DNA of 64,000 nucleotides from Herbiconiux daphne (GTDB lineage Bacteria; Actinomycetota; Actinomycetes; Actinomycetales; Microbacteriaceae). Both the position numbers and the translations under genes were made by a program. Below are positions 18,057-25,201 of the stretch, in pieces (position 1 is the first letter of the stretch; each line of letters opens with the position of its first letter). The notes beneath the pieces were generated by a model, which ran no database searches, was not told where the DNA came from, and saw only the letters and a program-made list of their open reading frames with translations. Where the stretch lies: positions 496,001 through 560,000 of the forward strand of contig NZ_JANLCJ010000001.1 of the NCBI RefSeq assembly GCF_024979295.1, in the 5' to 3' direction.

Positions 18057-20168
18057 ATGCCTGACACGACACCATGGGCACTGGCCATCGACTTCGGAAC
18101 GTCGAACACGGCTGCAGCCACGCACGGCGTGGTCGGCATCCGGCCACTGAGCCTCGAGACCAACTCGACGACGATGCCGTCGGCGGTTCTGCTCGCCGGA
18201 TCGGTGATCGTGGTCGGCCGTGCGGCCGAGAACCAGCGGCGGCTGCACCCGGAGCGCTACGAGGGGGCGCCGAAATCGCGCATCGGCGAGACCAGCATCC
18301 TGCTCGGGGAGCAACTGGTCGACCCGGTGCTGCTGGTCTCGCACGTGATCGCCTCGGTGCGCGACAAAGCCCTCGCCCAGTTCGGCCAGGTGATGCCGCA
18401 TCGGCTGTGGCTGACGCATCCGGCGGCCTGGTCGAACGAGAAGCTCGATGCGCTGGTGCAGGCCGCCGTGCTCGCCGGCTTCGACCGCGCGGCCATCACG
18501 CTGGTGGCGGAGCCGATCGCCGCGGTGCACCATTTCGCGCAGGCGATGCATCTCGCGCCCGGTTCGCGGGTCGCGGTGTTCGACTTCGGTGGCGGAACAT
18601 GCGACGTTGCCGTGCTGGAGCGCACGAGCGACAGCACGCCCGGTTCGGAGTACCGCATCCTCGGCGCCGACGGCGACGCCCACCTCGGGGGCAACGACTT
18701 CGACGACCGGCTCTACCAGTGGGTGCTCGCCGAGCTGTCGCAGCAGGGCGAACCCGAGCTGCTCGCCGCCCTCGAGGCGCCCGCCGGTCTCGGAGCGCGG
18801 CTCACGTTGCGAGACGCGGTGCGCGCCGCGAAAGAAGACGTCAGCGCCTATCCGTCGAGCACGATCGCGGTGGGTGCGGGTGGGCGCGAGGCGGCGGTCA
18901 CCATCACCCGCGTCGAGTACGAGCAGCTCATCGCTCCCGATGTCGAACGCGCCGCGGTGCTGCTGCGACGCGTGCTCGATGCGACCGGCACGCCGCCGAA
19001 CGCTCTGGAGGCCCTGTATCTCACCGGTGGATCGTCGCGCACGCCGGCGGTGCACCGCGCCGTCGAGGCCGTGATCGGGCGGTCGCCGGTGACGCTCGAC
19101 GATCCGAAGCTGGTGGTGGCCGAGGGTGCGCTCTTCACGCCGGTGGCCGGCACCGTGCGGGCGACGGCCGGGGGCGCCACCGCGCCCGAGGGGAGCGCCG
19201 GTGGGGCGGTGACCGCCGCCGGATTGGGCGCCGCCGGGGTCGGGGCCGGGGCTGCTGCCGCCGCCGCGGGTGCCGTTGCGGGAGCCGCGACGACAGCCCC
19301 GCCGAGCGACGCGAGCCGACCGCAATCGGGCGCGATCCCGGTGTATCCGGGTTCCGACGCCGGCGGCGCCGGGGGAGCCATGGCCGGGGGAGCCGTGGCC
19401 GGGGGAGGGGGCGCCGTGGTGCCGCCCGGGTCGCTGCCGCCGCAATACCCGGGTGACGTCTGGTCGCCACCGCCACCACCGCCCCGCCGGCCGTGGTACC
19501 GCGGGCCGCTCCTCCTGCTGCCGATCCTCGGCGCGGTGGTGGTGCTGATCGTCGTCGTGTCGATCATCGTCACGGCCGTCAACCTCGCCGGCTCGGGCTC
19601 GACCGCCGGGGACTCTCCAGCGCCGAGCACCTCCGCCCCGCCCGAGTCCCCGGCTCCCGCGCCCGACCCCGAGGTCACCTGCTGGGACGGCTCCACCGCG
19701 CCCGCCGGCTCGTGCCCGGCGGTCACCGGTGCCGAGGGCCTGGAGTGGGCGTTCGACACCACCGACGCCGACTTCCCGCTCGCCTGCCAGACCGCTCCCG
19801 ACCCGGCCGCCGAAGCCGTCACCGTCGAGCTCTGCAGCTGGAACGACATTGCCGCGACCGTCGAACTCAGCGAGTTCGCGACACCGGCCGACGCCGCAGC
19901 GTTCTGGGACGCCTTCGCGGCCGCGAACCTCACCGGTGTCACCGAATCCGATCTGCTGCTCACCGGAGACGACGTGCCGATCGGCACCCTGCGACAGGGC
20001 ACCTACACGGCGAACGCGTCGGAGTACCAGATCGCGTGCTACACCAAGCTCGCGATGTGCGCGGCGATCTACGGTGCCACCGACGGAGCGACGTTCACGG
20101 CGGCCGACCAAAGACTCGGCTACGTCGACGACGCCTCGATCCAGCAGGCGATCGATGACGGGCGATGA
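18057..20168 (+). CDS. Hsp70-family ATPase with transmembrane helix and extracytoplasmic domain
   Basis: A 703-residue three-part protein. Residues 8-362 form an Hsp70/actin-like ATPase domain: phosphate-1 AIDFGTSNTAAA, phosphate-2 VFDFGGGTCDVAVLE (174-188), GGNDFDDRL, and the adenosine motif LYLTGGSSRTPAV. No peptide-binding domain follows. Residues 363-480 are an Ala/Gly then Pro-rich linker. A membrane helix spans 483-510. Residues 511-703 lie outside and contain six cysteines (542, 553, 577, 593, 661, 668) in a folded domain of no family I recognise. So ATPase state inside may be coupled to a sensor or effector outside. The stop overlaps the second dynamin gene by 14 bases. Confidence 0.86.
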   Translation: MPDTTPWALAIDFGTSNTAAATHGVVGIRPLSLETNSTTMPSAVLLAGSVIVVGRAAENQRRLHPERYEGAPKSRIGETSILLGEQLVDPVLLVSHVIASVRDKALAQFGQVMPHRLWLTHPAAWSNEKLDALVQAAVLAGFDRAAITLVAEPIAAVHHFAQAMHLAPGSRVAVFDFGGGTCDVAVLERTSDSTPGSEYRILGADGDAHLGGNDFDDRLYQWVLAELSQQGEPELLAALEAPAGLGARLTLRDAVRAAKEDVSAYPSSTIAVGAGGREAAVTITRVEYEQLIAPDVERAAVLLRRVLDATGTPPNALEALYLTGGSSRTPAVHRAVEAVIGRSPVTLDDPKLVVAEGALFTPVAGTVRATAGGATAPEGSAGGAVTAAGLGAAGVGAGAAAAAAGAVAGAATTAPPSDASRPQSGAIPVYPGSDAGGAGGAMAGGAVAGGGGAVVPPGSLPPQYPGDVWSPPPPPPRRPWYRGPLLLLPILGAVVVLIVVVSIIVTAVNLAGSGSTAGDSPAPSTSAPPESPAPAPDPEVTCWDGSTAPAGSCPAVTGAEGLEWAFDTTDADFPLACQTAPDPAAEAVTVELCSWNDIAATVELSEFATPADAAAFWDAFAAANLTGVTESDLLLTGDDVPIGTLRQGTYTANASEYQIACYTKLAMCAAIYGATDGATFTAADQRLGYVDDASIQQAIDDGR

Positions 20169-21633
20169 CCTCGGGCCGCGGCATCCGTCGGGCGACGATG
20201 CGGTGGCCCGGCTGCGGCGGCGCCTGAAGCAGTTGTGCGACGACGCCGATCGGCTGACCGCCAACGCCTCGAGGGCCACGACGTCGGGAGTCCGGATGTC
20301 GCTGACCGAACCGCTGCGGCTCGCCGTGGTGGGCCGGGTCAAGGCCGGCAAGTCGACGCTCATCAACGCGCTGATCGGCCGCCGGGTCGCTCCGACCGAC
20401 GAGGCGGAGTGCACCCGTATCGTGACGCATTACCGCCACGGCAGCCCTGAGCGGGGTGAGCTGCACCTGCTCTCCGGCGAGGTCGTGCCGTTGCGGCTCG
20501 TGCACGGACGGCTCCCCGACGAGCTCGGGCGGCCCGTCGACGAGGTCTCGCACGCCGTCGTGCACCTGCCGGAGCGGGCGCTCGAGGGGTTCACCCTCAT
20601 CGACACCCCGGGGCTGTCGACCACCACCGCCGAGAACGAGCGCGCCACCCGCCGCGCCATCCTGGGCGAGGGGGGTTCGGTGCACGCCGATGCCCTGATC
20701 TATGTCTTCAGCGACGTGCAGTTCGCCGACGACGTGAGGTTCCTCGCCGAGTTCGCGGCGGTGTCGGGCAAGGCGTCGAGCTCGACCGCGGCGTCGATCG
20801 GTGTCTTGAGCCACGCCGACACCTTCGGGAGCGGGGCGTGGGGACCCACCGACCCCGTGGCCGACGCCACGGAGTTCGCGGCCGGGCTGGCCCGCCAGCG
20901 AGCAGCGGAGCTCGGCGAGGTGCTGGCGGTGGCGGGCAACCTGGGCGAAGCCGGCGCCGCGGGGCTCGTGACCGAGCAGAACGCCCGCGATCTCGCCGCG
21001 TTCGCCTCGGCGACCGACGACGACCTGCGCTACCCGCTGCCGGCGGACGACGCCGGGATCACCGCGCTGCGCGAGCGCGTGGGCGACTACGGCCTGCGGT
21101 TCGGGCGCGAGCGCGCGCGCCAGGGCGCCGGCGCGTTGAGCCGCTGGCTGATCGACGTCTCCGGTGCCGACGCCCTCTTCCACGCGCTCGAGCATCGGTA
21201 CGTGCGCCGCGAGGCCCAACTCAAAGCGCGCCAGGCGCTCGACGAGCTGCGTGACGCGCCGGTCGGAGCCGCCGAGCGGCTCGACCTGCTGCGGTTGATC
21301 GACGGAGCGCGGTCAGACGCCGAGCTGCATCTGCTGAACGAGCTCGAGGCCTGGGAGGCCCTCGTCGCGCGGCATCCGGGGCACCCCCTCGTGGGCGAGC
21401 TCGAGCGGATGATGGAGGCCCGCGACGACGCGGCGCTCGTGGGCGTGGCCCCGGGTTCCGCGCCGGCCGACGTGCGCGGCGCCGCGCTGGCCCTGGCGTC
21501 GCAGGCTCAACGCGAGGCCGCGCTGACGGGCGATTCGCTCATCGTGAGCGTGCAACGGGTGCGGTCGCGCTCGTTCACCCTCGTGCTCGAGCGGCTCGAG
21601 GCCGCGGGCACCTCGGTGCCGCGGATGACGTGA
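20155..21633 (+). CDS. Dynamin-like GTPase (second of pair)
   Basis: A 492-residue GTPase. G1 is GRVKAGKST (60-68), G3 is DTPGLS (150-155). The G4 position reads SHAD (219-222) rather than NKxD, a change that weakens guanine recognition by the textbook rule but occurs in IniA-like dynamins. The C-terminal half is helical and rich in Arg, Ala and Glu, without a clear hydrophobic paddle. The ATG at 20155 overlaps the Hsp70 gene by 14 bases, which argues for coupled translation. It is probably the partner of the dynamin at 14236. Confidence 0.85.
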   Translation: MTGDDLGPRHPSGDDAVARLRRRLKQLCDDADRLTANASRATTSGVRMSLTEPLRLAVVGRVKAGKSTLINALIGRRVAPTDEAECTRIVTHYRHGSPERGELHLLSGEVVPLRLVHGRLPDELGRPVDEVSHAVVHLPERALEGFTLIDTPGLSTTTAENERATRRAILGEGGSVHADALIYVFSDVQFADDVRFLAEFAAVSGKASSSTAASIGVLSHADTFGSGAWGPTDPVADATEFAAGLARQRAAELGEVLAVAGNLGEAGAAGLVTEQNARDLAAFASATDDDLRYPLPADDAGITALRERVGDYGLRFGRERARQGAGALSRWLIDVSGADALFHALEHRYVRREAQLKARQALDELRDAPVGAAERLDLLRLIDGARSDAELHLLNELEAWEALVARHPGHPLVGELERMMEARDDAALVGVAPGSAPADVRGAALALASQAQREAALTGDSLIVSVQRVRSRSFTLVLERLEAAGTSVPRMT

Positions 21634-21648
21634 TCGCGCCCGCCGCGC

Positions 21649-22158
21649 TCAGTAGTCGTCGCCGACCTCTTCGTAGTGGTAGCCGTCGGGCAGAAGCCAC
21701 ACGCCCCCGGTGACCTCCTGGGAGTTGTAGATGTCGTTCACGATGGCACCGTTGCCCGGATCGTTCCAGAGCCGCTCGTCGAGCAGCGGATCGGGGTTGG
21801 CGGCCGGGCCCACGACCGTGACGAAGGCGGGGTCGGGCACGCCGTTCTCGTCGACGTCGTCGATCTGCCGGTCGAACACGCCGTCGCCGTTGTCGTCGAT
21901 CGACACCGAGTCGATCACGCCGTTGCCGTTGCGATCGCTCGAGAAGGTCTCGAAGGTGCCGTTGCCGTCGGTGTCGAGGTCGATCACGTCGACCGCGCCG
22001 TTCTGGTCGAGGTCGAGCGCGTAGACGTCGATCGCCCCGTTGCCGTCGGTGTCGAGCTGCACGGTGTCGGCCACCCCGTCGCCGTTCTGGTCGAAGAAGC
22101 CGGGGTCGGCGATGCCGTCACCGGTTGCATCGAAGCCGAGCCGTTCGTAATCGGTCAT
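21649..22158 (-). CDS. Calcium-type aspartate-rich repeat protein
   Basis: A 169-residue protein built mostly of about eight repeats of DxNGDGxxD type with a period near 11-12 residues (GDGIAD, QNGDGVAD, TDGNGAID, QNGAVD, TDGNGTFE, RNGNGVID, DNGDGVFD, ENGVPD), like thrombospondin type 3 or dockerin calcium loops. It has no signal peptide or membrane helix. The C-terminal 50 residues (LLDERLWNDPGNGAIV, GGVWLLPDGYHYEEVGDDY) are not repeated. GGAGAG lies four bases before the ATG. It faces the dynamin cluster tail to tail, and its repeats resemble those in the C39 peptidase. Confidence 0.75.
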   Translation of the reverse strand: MTDYERLGFDATGDGIADPGFFDQNGDGVADTVQLDTDGNGAIDVYALDLDQNGAVDVIDLDTDGNGTFETFSSDRNGNGVIDSVSIDDNGDGVFDRQIDDVDENGVPDPAFVTVVGPAANPDPLLDERLWNDPGNGAIVNDIYNSQEVTGGVWLLPDGYHYEEVGDDY

Positions 22159-22251
22159 CGTTCTCTCCGTTCTCATCGAGCTGCGCGCTCATTCGCACAG
22201 TGATGAGATGCACCGACGCCGCGATATGTTCCCGCCGGCTCGGAGCCTGCG

Positions 22252-23409
22252 TCAGGAGCGGCCGTGCACCGGTCGCCCGGCCGCGTAGACCTCGTGCACG
22301 ACCCACTGGTCGTCGAGCAGCACGGCGTCGGCGGCGAAGCCGGGCCGCAGGTAGCCGAACTCGTCGTCGCGGCGGATGGCGCGCGCGGGTGTCGCGGTGA
22401 GCGCCGCGACCGCGAGCACGGGGTCGACGCCCGACACCTCGACGGCCCAGCGCAGCGCGGCGTCTTGCGTGAGGGTGGAACCCGCGATGGTCGAGGTGCC
22501 CGAGAGCAGGGCGCGACCATCGCTGACGCTGACGTTGAGCGAGCCGAGGCGGTAGTGGCCGTCGCTGGAGCCGGCGGCGGCCATGGCATCGGTGATCATC
22601 ACGATGCGGTGCGGGGCGATGAGGAACGCCATCTTCACGACATCCGGATGCACGTGGAACCCGTCGACGATGAGCTCGAGGGCGATGCGGGGGTCGTCGA
22701 ACGCGGCGACCACCGGTCCGGGTTCGCGGTGCCGGATGCCGGGCATGGCGTTGAAGGCGTGCGTCAGCAGGGTGGCGCCGCGCGCGAACGCCTCTTTCGT
22801 CAGCGCGAGGTCGGCGTCGGTGTGCCCGATGGCCACCACGACCCCCGCGTCGACGAACGCGTCGATCGCGTCGAGCGAGCCGGGCAGCTCGGGCGCGATG
22901 GTGATCTGCACCAGGCGGCCGTGCGCGCGGGCGAGGATGGTGGCCACGTCCGCGGCCGTCGGCGAACGCAGGAAGTCGGGGTTGTGGGCTCCACGGTGGT
23001 TGCGGGCGAGATAGGGGCCCTCGAGGTGGGCGCCGAGGATGAGGGGGTCGGCCTCGGCGAGCGTCGCGATGGTCTCGAGGCTCACGAGCAGCGACGGCAG
23101 CGGGTTGGCCACCAGCGAGATCACCGAGCGGGTGGTGCCGTGGCCGCGGTGCATGGCGAGGGCGGCCTTGATCGCGTCGGGACCGTCGTCGAACGACCAG
23201 CCGCCGCCGCCGTGCGAATGCAGGTCGAGAAAGCCGGGGGTGAGCCATCGCCCGGCCGCGTCGACCACGGTCGTGCCGGCGACCACGCGGCTCCGCCAGG
23301 AGTCGCCCGTACCGACCTCGCCGATCACGTCGCCGTCGAAGAGCACCCAGAACCGCTCCACCACGCCGTCGCCGTCGACCTTGCGGGCGCCGTGCACGAC
23401 GGTGGTCAC
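22252..23409 (-). CDS. nagA: N-acetylglucosamine-6-phosphate deacetylase
   Basis: Removes the acetyl group from GlcNAc-6-phosphate, giving GlcN-6-phosphate for NagB. The 385-residue amidohydrolase shows PGFLDLHSHGGGG (metal His pair), HLEGPYLARNHRGAH with the metal Glu, VAIGHTDAD, LTHAFNAMPGI, DGFHVHPDV and the catalytic Asp in MITDAMAAAG. The GTG start is preceded by AAGGAG at five bases and overlaps the upstream gene by GTGA. It completes the pathway with nagB, which lies across the divergent regulator. Confidence 0.93.
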   Translation of the reverse strand: MTTVVHGARKVDGDGVVERFWVLFDGDVIGEVGTGDSWRSRVVAGTTVVDAAGRWLTPGFLDLHSHGGGGWSFDDGPDAIKAALAMHRGHGTTRSVISLVANPLPSLLVSLETIATLAEADPLILGAHLEGPYLARNHRGAHNPDFLRSPTAADVATILARAHGRLVQITIAPELPGSLDAIDAFVDAGVVVAIGHTDADLALTKEAFARGATLLTHAFNAMPGIRHREPGPVVAAFDDPRIALELIVDGFHVHPDVVKMAFLIAPHRIVMITDAMAAAGSSDGHYRLGSLNVSVSDGRALLSGTSTIAGSTLTQDAALRWAVEVSGVDPVLAVAALTATPARAIRRDDEFGYLRPGFAADAVLLDDQWVVHEVYAAGRPVHGRS

Positions 23410-23759
23410 CGGAACTCCTTGCGGCCGGCGATCACACCGCTGACGACCGCGAGCACGCCGAACACGAGCGCGATGATCGGCTGCTCGAGCATCAGCCAGG
23501 CGAGCGCGGCCGAGCCCATCACCACGATCTCGACGAGCGCCTTGCCGAAGGCGTCGATGTGGATGACGGCCCGGGGGGAGCGGAACACCGCCCAGACGAC
23601 GATGGCGAACAACGGGGTCGCGATGCCGAACGCGATGTTCCACGGGAACGGCCACGCCACGAAGCCCCAGAACGCGAAGGTGAAGAAGGCGAACAACTCC
23701 AGCAGCAGTCGCAGCACGTCGTTGAAGCCGAGCCGGGTGTCGGGGGGTTCTTCTTGCAC
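23406..23759 (-). CDS. Small membrane protein of the YrdB/DUF2568 family
   Basis: A 117-residue protein with four hydrophobic helices and conserved family features: NDVLRLLLELFAFFTFAFWGF, AVFRSPRAVIHID and a C-terminal helix pair. The start is GTG, the only in-frame start giving the whole domain. The gene overlaps nagA by four bases. DUF2568 proteins have no assigned function; the tight link to nagA is not one I can explain. Confidence 0.78.
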   Translation of the reverse strand: MQEEPPDTRLGFNDVLRLLLELFAFFTFAFWGFVAWPFPWNIAFGIATPLFAIVVWAVFRSPRAVIHIDAFGKALVEIVVMGSAALAWLMLEQPIIALVFGVLAVVSGVIAGRKEFR

Positions 23760-23791
23760 GGAGTCAATGGTAGGGCAGCCCCGTGCTCCGC

Positions 23792-24751
23792 TCAGAAGTC
23801 GGTCGAGTCGGGTTCCGGCGACGCCGTCGCGGTGCTGATGGGTGGGCGGGGCCGGCGCTCGTGGATGGCGGCGCCGGTGGCGAGGTTGATCTCGCGCGGG
23901 AGCCCGGCATCCGACTGCTTCACCGACGAGATCCAGATGGATTCCGGGTGCACGTCGACGCCGGCGCGCACGTCTTCGGCGGTGCGCAGTTTCGCCACCC
24001 GGTGGATGCGGTTGGCGAAACCGAGCTTGACGGTGACGTCGGTCGCCGTCAGCACGATCATGATCACCGTGGTGAGCACGCCGCTCGCCCCGAACAACGG
24101 GAGGAAATAGACGATCGGGTAGACCACCCAGCCCGTGAGCAGCACGAGAGTCGCCCGGGTCAGCAGCGCCTGGGCCTCGGGAGTCAGCACCGCCCGCGAC
24201 TCGCGCACCGCCCGCAGCAGCACCGCCACCGCGACCGCGCCGAACGCCACTCCCGCCAGCGCCCAGAGCACGAACGGCAGCATGCCGGTGCCGTCGTCGA
24301 TCACGATGGCGCCGAGAAACCCGCAGAAGATCATGGCGCCCGACGAGACCAGGGCGATCGCGCGGCTTCGACGCGAGACGGAACCGGCGATGCCGCAGAC
24401 GGCGAGCAGCTCCATGGTGAGCAGGGGCACGCTCACCGTCCAGCCCATGTAACGCGCCGCGAACACGTCGATCGCACTGCCGTTCGGCATCCAGCCCGCG
24501 TCGACGGGGTCGTAGGCGGCGAAGAAGGTGGCCGTGAGCAGCAGGTAGGTCAGCAGGGCCACGGCGAGCATTCCTATGCGGGCCGTCACGGCGGTGCGGT
24601 AACGCGATCCGACCTCGTTGCGGGTCACCCAGCTGCGGATGAGCCCGGCGGTGAAGGCGAGCACGGCGACGACGAGCACGTAGACGACGAGCTGGTGCTC
24701 GCCGGCGGTGAGGCCCACGGTCCACGGCGGCTCAAGGTTGGCGATGAGCAC
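23792..24751 (-). CDS. Microbial (type 1) rhodopsin with unusual counterion motif
   Basis: A 319-residue seven-helix protein. Helix G carries the Schiff-base lysine Lys242 and the Asp238 equivalent of bacteriorhodopsin D212 (LTATDVTVKLGFA). Helix C reads ARYMGWTVSVPLLTMELL: Arg100, Tyr101 and Trp104 match bacteriorhodopsin R82, Y83, W86. Helix F has GWVVYPIVYF (W182/Y185/P186 equivalents). The three pump positions 85-89-96 read Gly103-Ser107-Glu114, so the primary proton-acceptor Asp is missing. A 65-residue hydrophilic tail follows helix G. The GTG start has AAGGAG upstream and overlaps the DUF7882 gene by 20 bases. No carotenoid cleavage gene is in the window. Confidence 0.85.
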   Translation of the reverse strand: MLIANLEPPWTVGLTAGEHQLVVYVLVVAVLAFTAGLIRSWVTRNEVGSRYRTAVTARIGMLAVALLTYLLLTATFFAAYDPVDAGWMPNGSAIDVFAARYMGWTVSVPLLTMELLAVCGIAGSVSRRSRAIALVSSGAMIFCGFLGAIVIDDGTGMLPFVLWALAGVAFGAVAVAVLLRAVRESRAVLTPEAQALLTRATLVLLTGWVVYPIVYFLPLFGASGVLTTVIMIVLTATDVTVKLGFANRIHRVAKLRTAEDVRAGVDVHPESIWISSVKQSDAGLPREINLATGAAIHERRPRPPISTATASPEPDSTDF

Positions 24752-25061
24752 TGCGCTCCTTCGTTCCGGGTTCCGCGGTGAAGAACAGGCCGCCGCCGCT
24801 GTTGGCCGACTTCATCAGCACGTCGATCCACTCGCGGTTGATCACGGGCGCGCGGCTGCCGAGAAAGCGGTAGAACAGTGTGCTGCTCGTGTCGAGCCAG
24901 ATGGTGCTGCGCCCGCTGCCGACGTCGACCGAGTCGTTCCACGAGAAGACGAAGCTCTCGCGCCGGCGCAGTTTCGCCGTGATGACGATCTGCAGATGCG
25001 CCAGGGCGCGGTCATCGAAGCTGATCTCCATGCTCGGGCTGCCGTAAAGCAATGTGCCCAT
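24732..25061 (-). CDS. DUF7882-type small protein (first of three paralogues)
   Basis: A 109-residue soluble protein starting MGTLLYGSPSMEISFDDRALAHLQI, with RESFVFSWNDSVDVGSGRSTIW and RFLGSRAPVINREWIDVL. Two clear paralogues lie at 47257 and 47746. Family members are often mislabelled as DNA ligases; no ligase motif is present. The family appears confined to Microbacteriaceae and relatives, to my knowledge. AAGGAG precedes the ATG by five bases. It is the first gene of a probable four-gene unit with the rhodopsin, the DUF2568 protein and nagA. Confidence 0.8.
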   Translation of the reverse strand: MGTLLYGSPSMEISFDDRALAHLQIVITAKLRRRESFVFSWNDSVDVGSGRSTIWLDTSSTLFYRFLGSRAPVINREWIDVLMKSANSGGGLFFTAEPGTKERSAHRQP

Positions 25062-25178
25062 GGGGGCTCCTTGATTAAGGCCACCCTACTCGCGCTGGCC
25101 GGCGTCACCGACCAAACGGCAATGTTTCGAGTTTGTAAAGACTGCTCGCAAATCGCTCGAGCATCTTGTGCCCGGTAT

Positions 25179-25197
25179 GTTCGTAAGCTTTACTAAC
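25179..25197. promoter_or_regulatory. Inverted-repeat operator between ROK regulator and divergent unit
   Basis: GTTCGTAA-GCT-TTACTAAC is an inverted repeat with seven of eight arm positions matching, ending four bases before the ROK gene start. A related half (GTTTGTAAAG at 25131-25140) lies 40-50 bases away on the side of the divergent genes. AT-rich sites of this look are typical of ROK repressors of the NagC/XylR group. Autoregulation, with possible control of the divergent unit, is inferred. Confidence 0.5.
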
Positions 25198-25201
25198 AAA
25201 C

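Noticed and set aside
23792..24751. Heliorhodopsin
   Set aside because: The helix-C RYxxW and helix-F WxxYP patterns follow type 1 rhodopsins, and the gene lacks the long N-terminal inside segment and helix features of heliorhodopsins.
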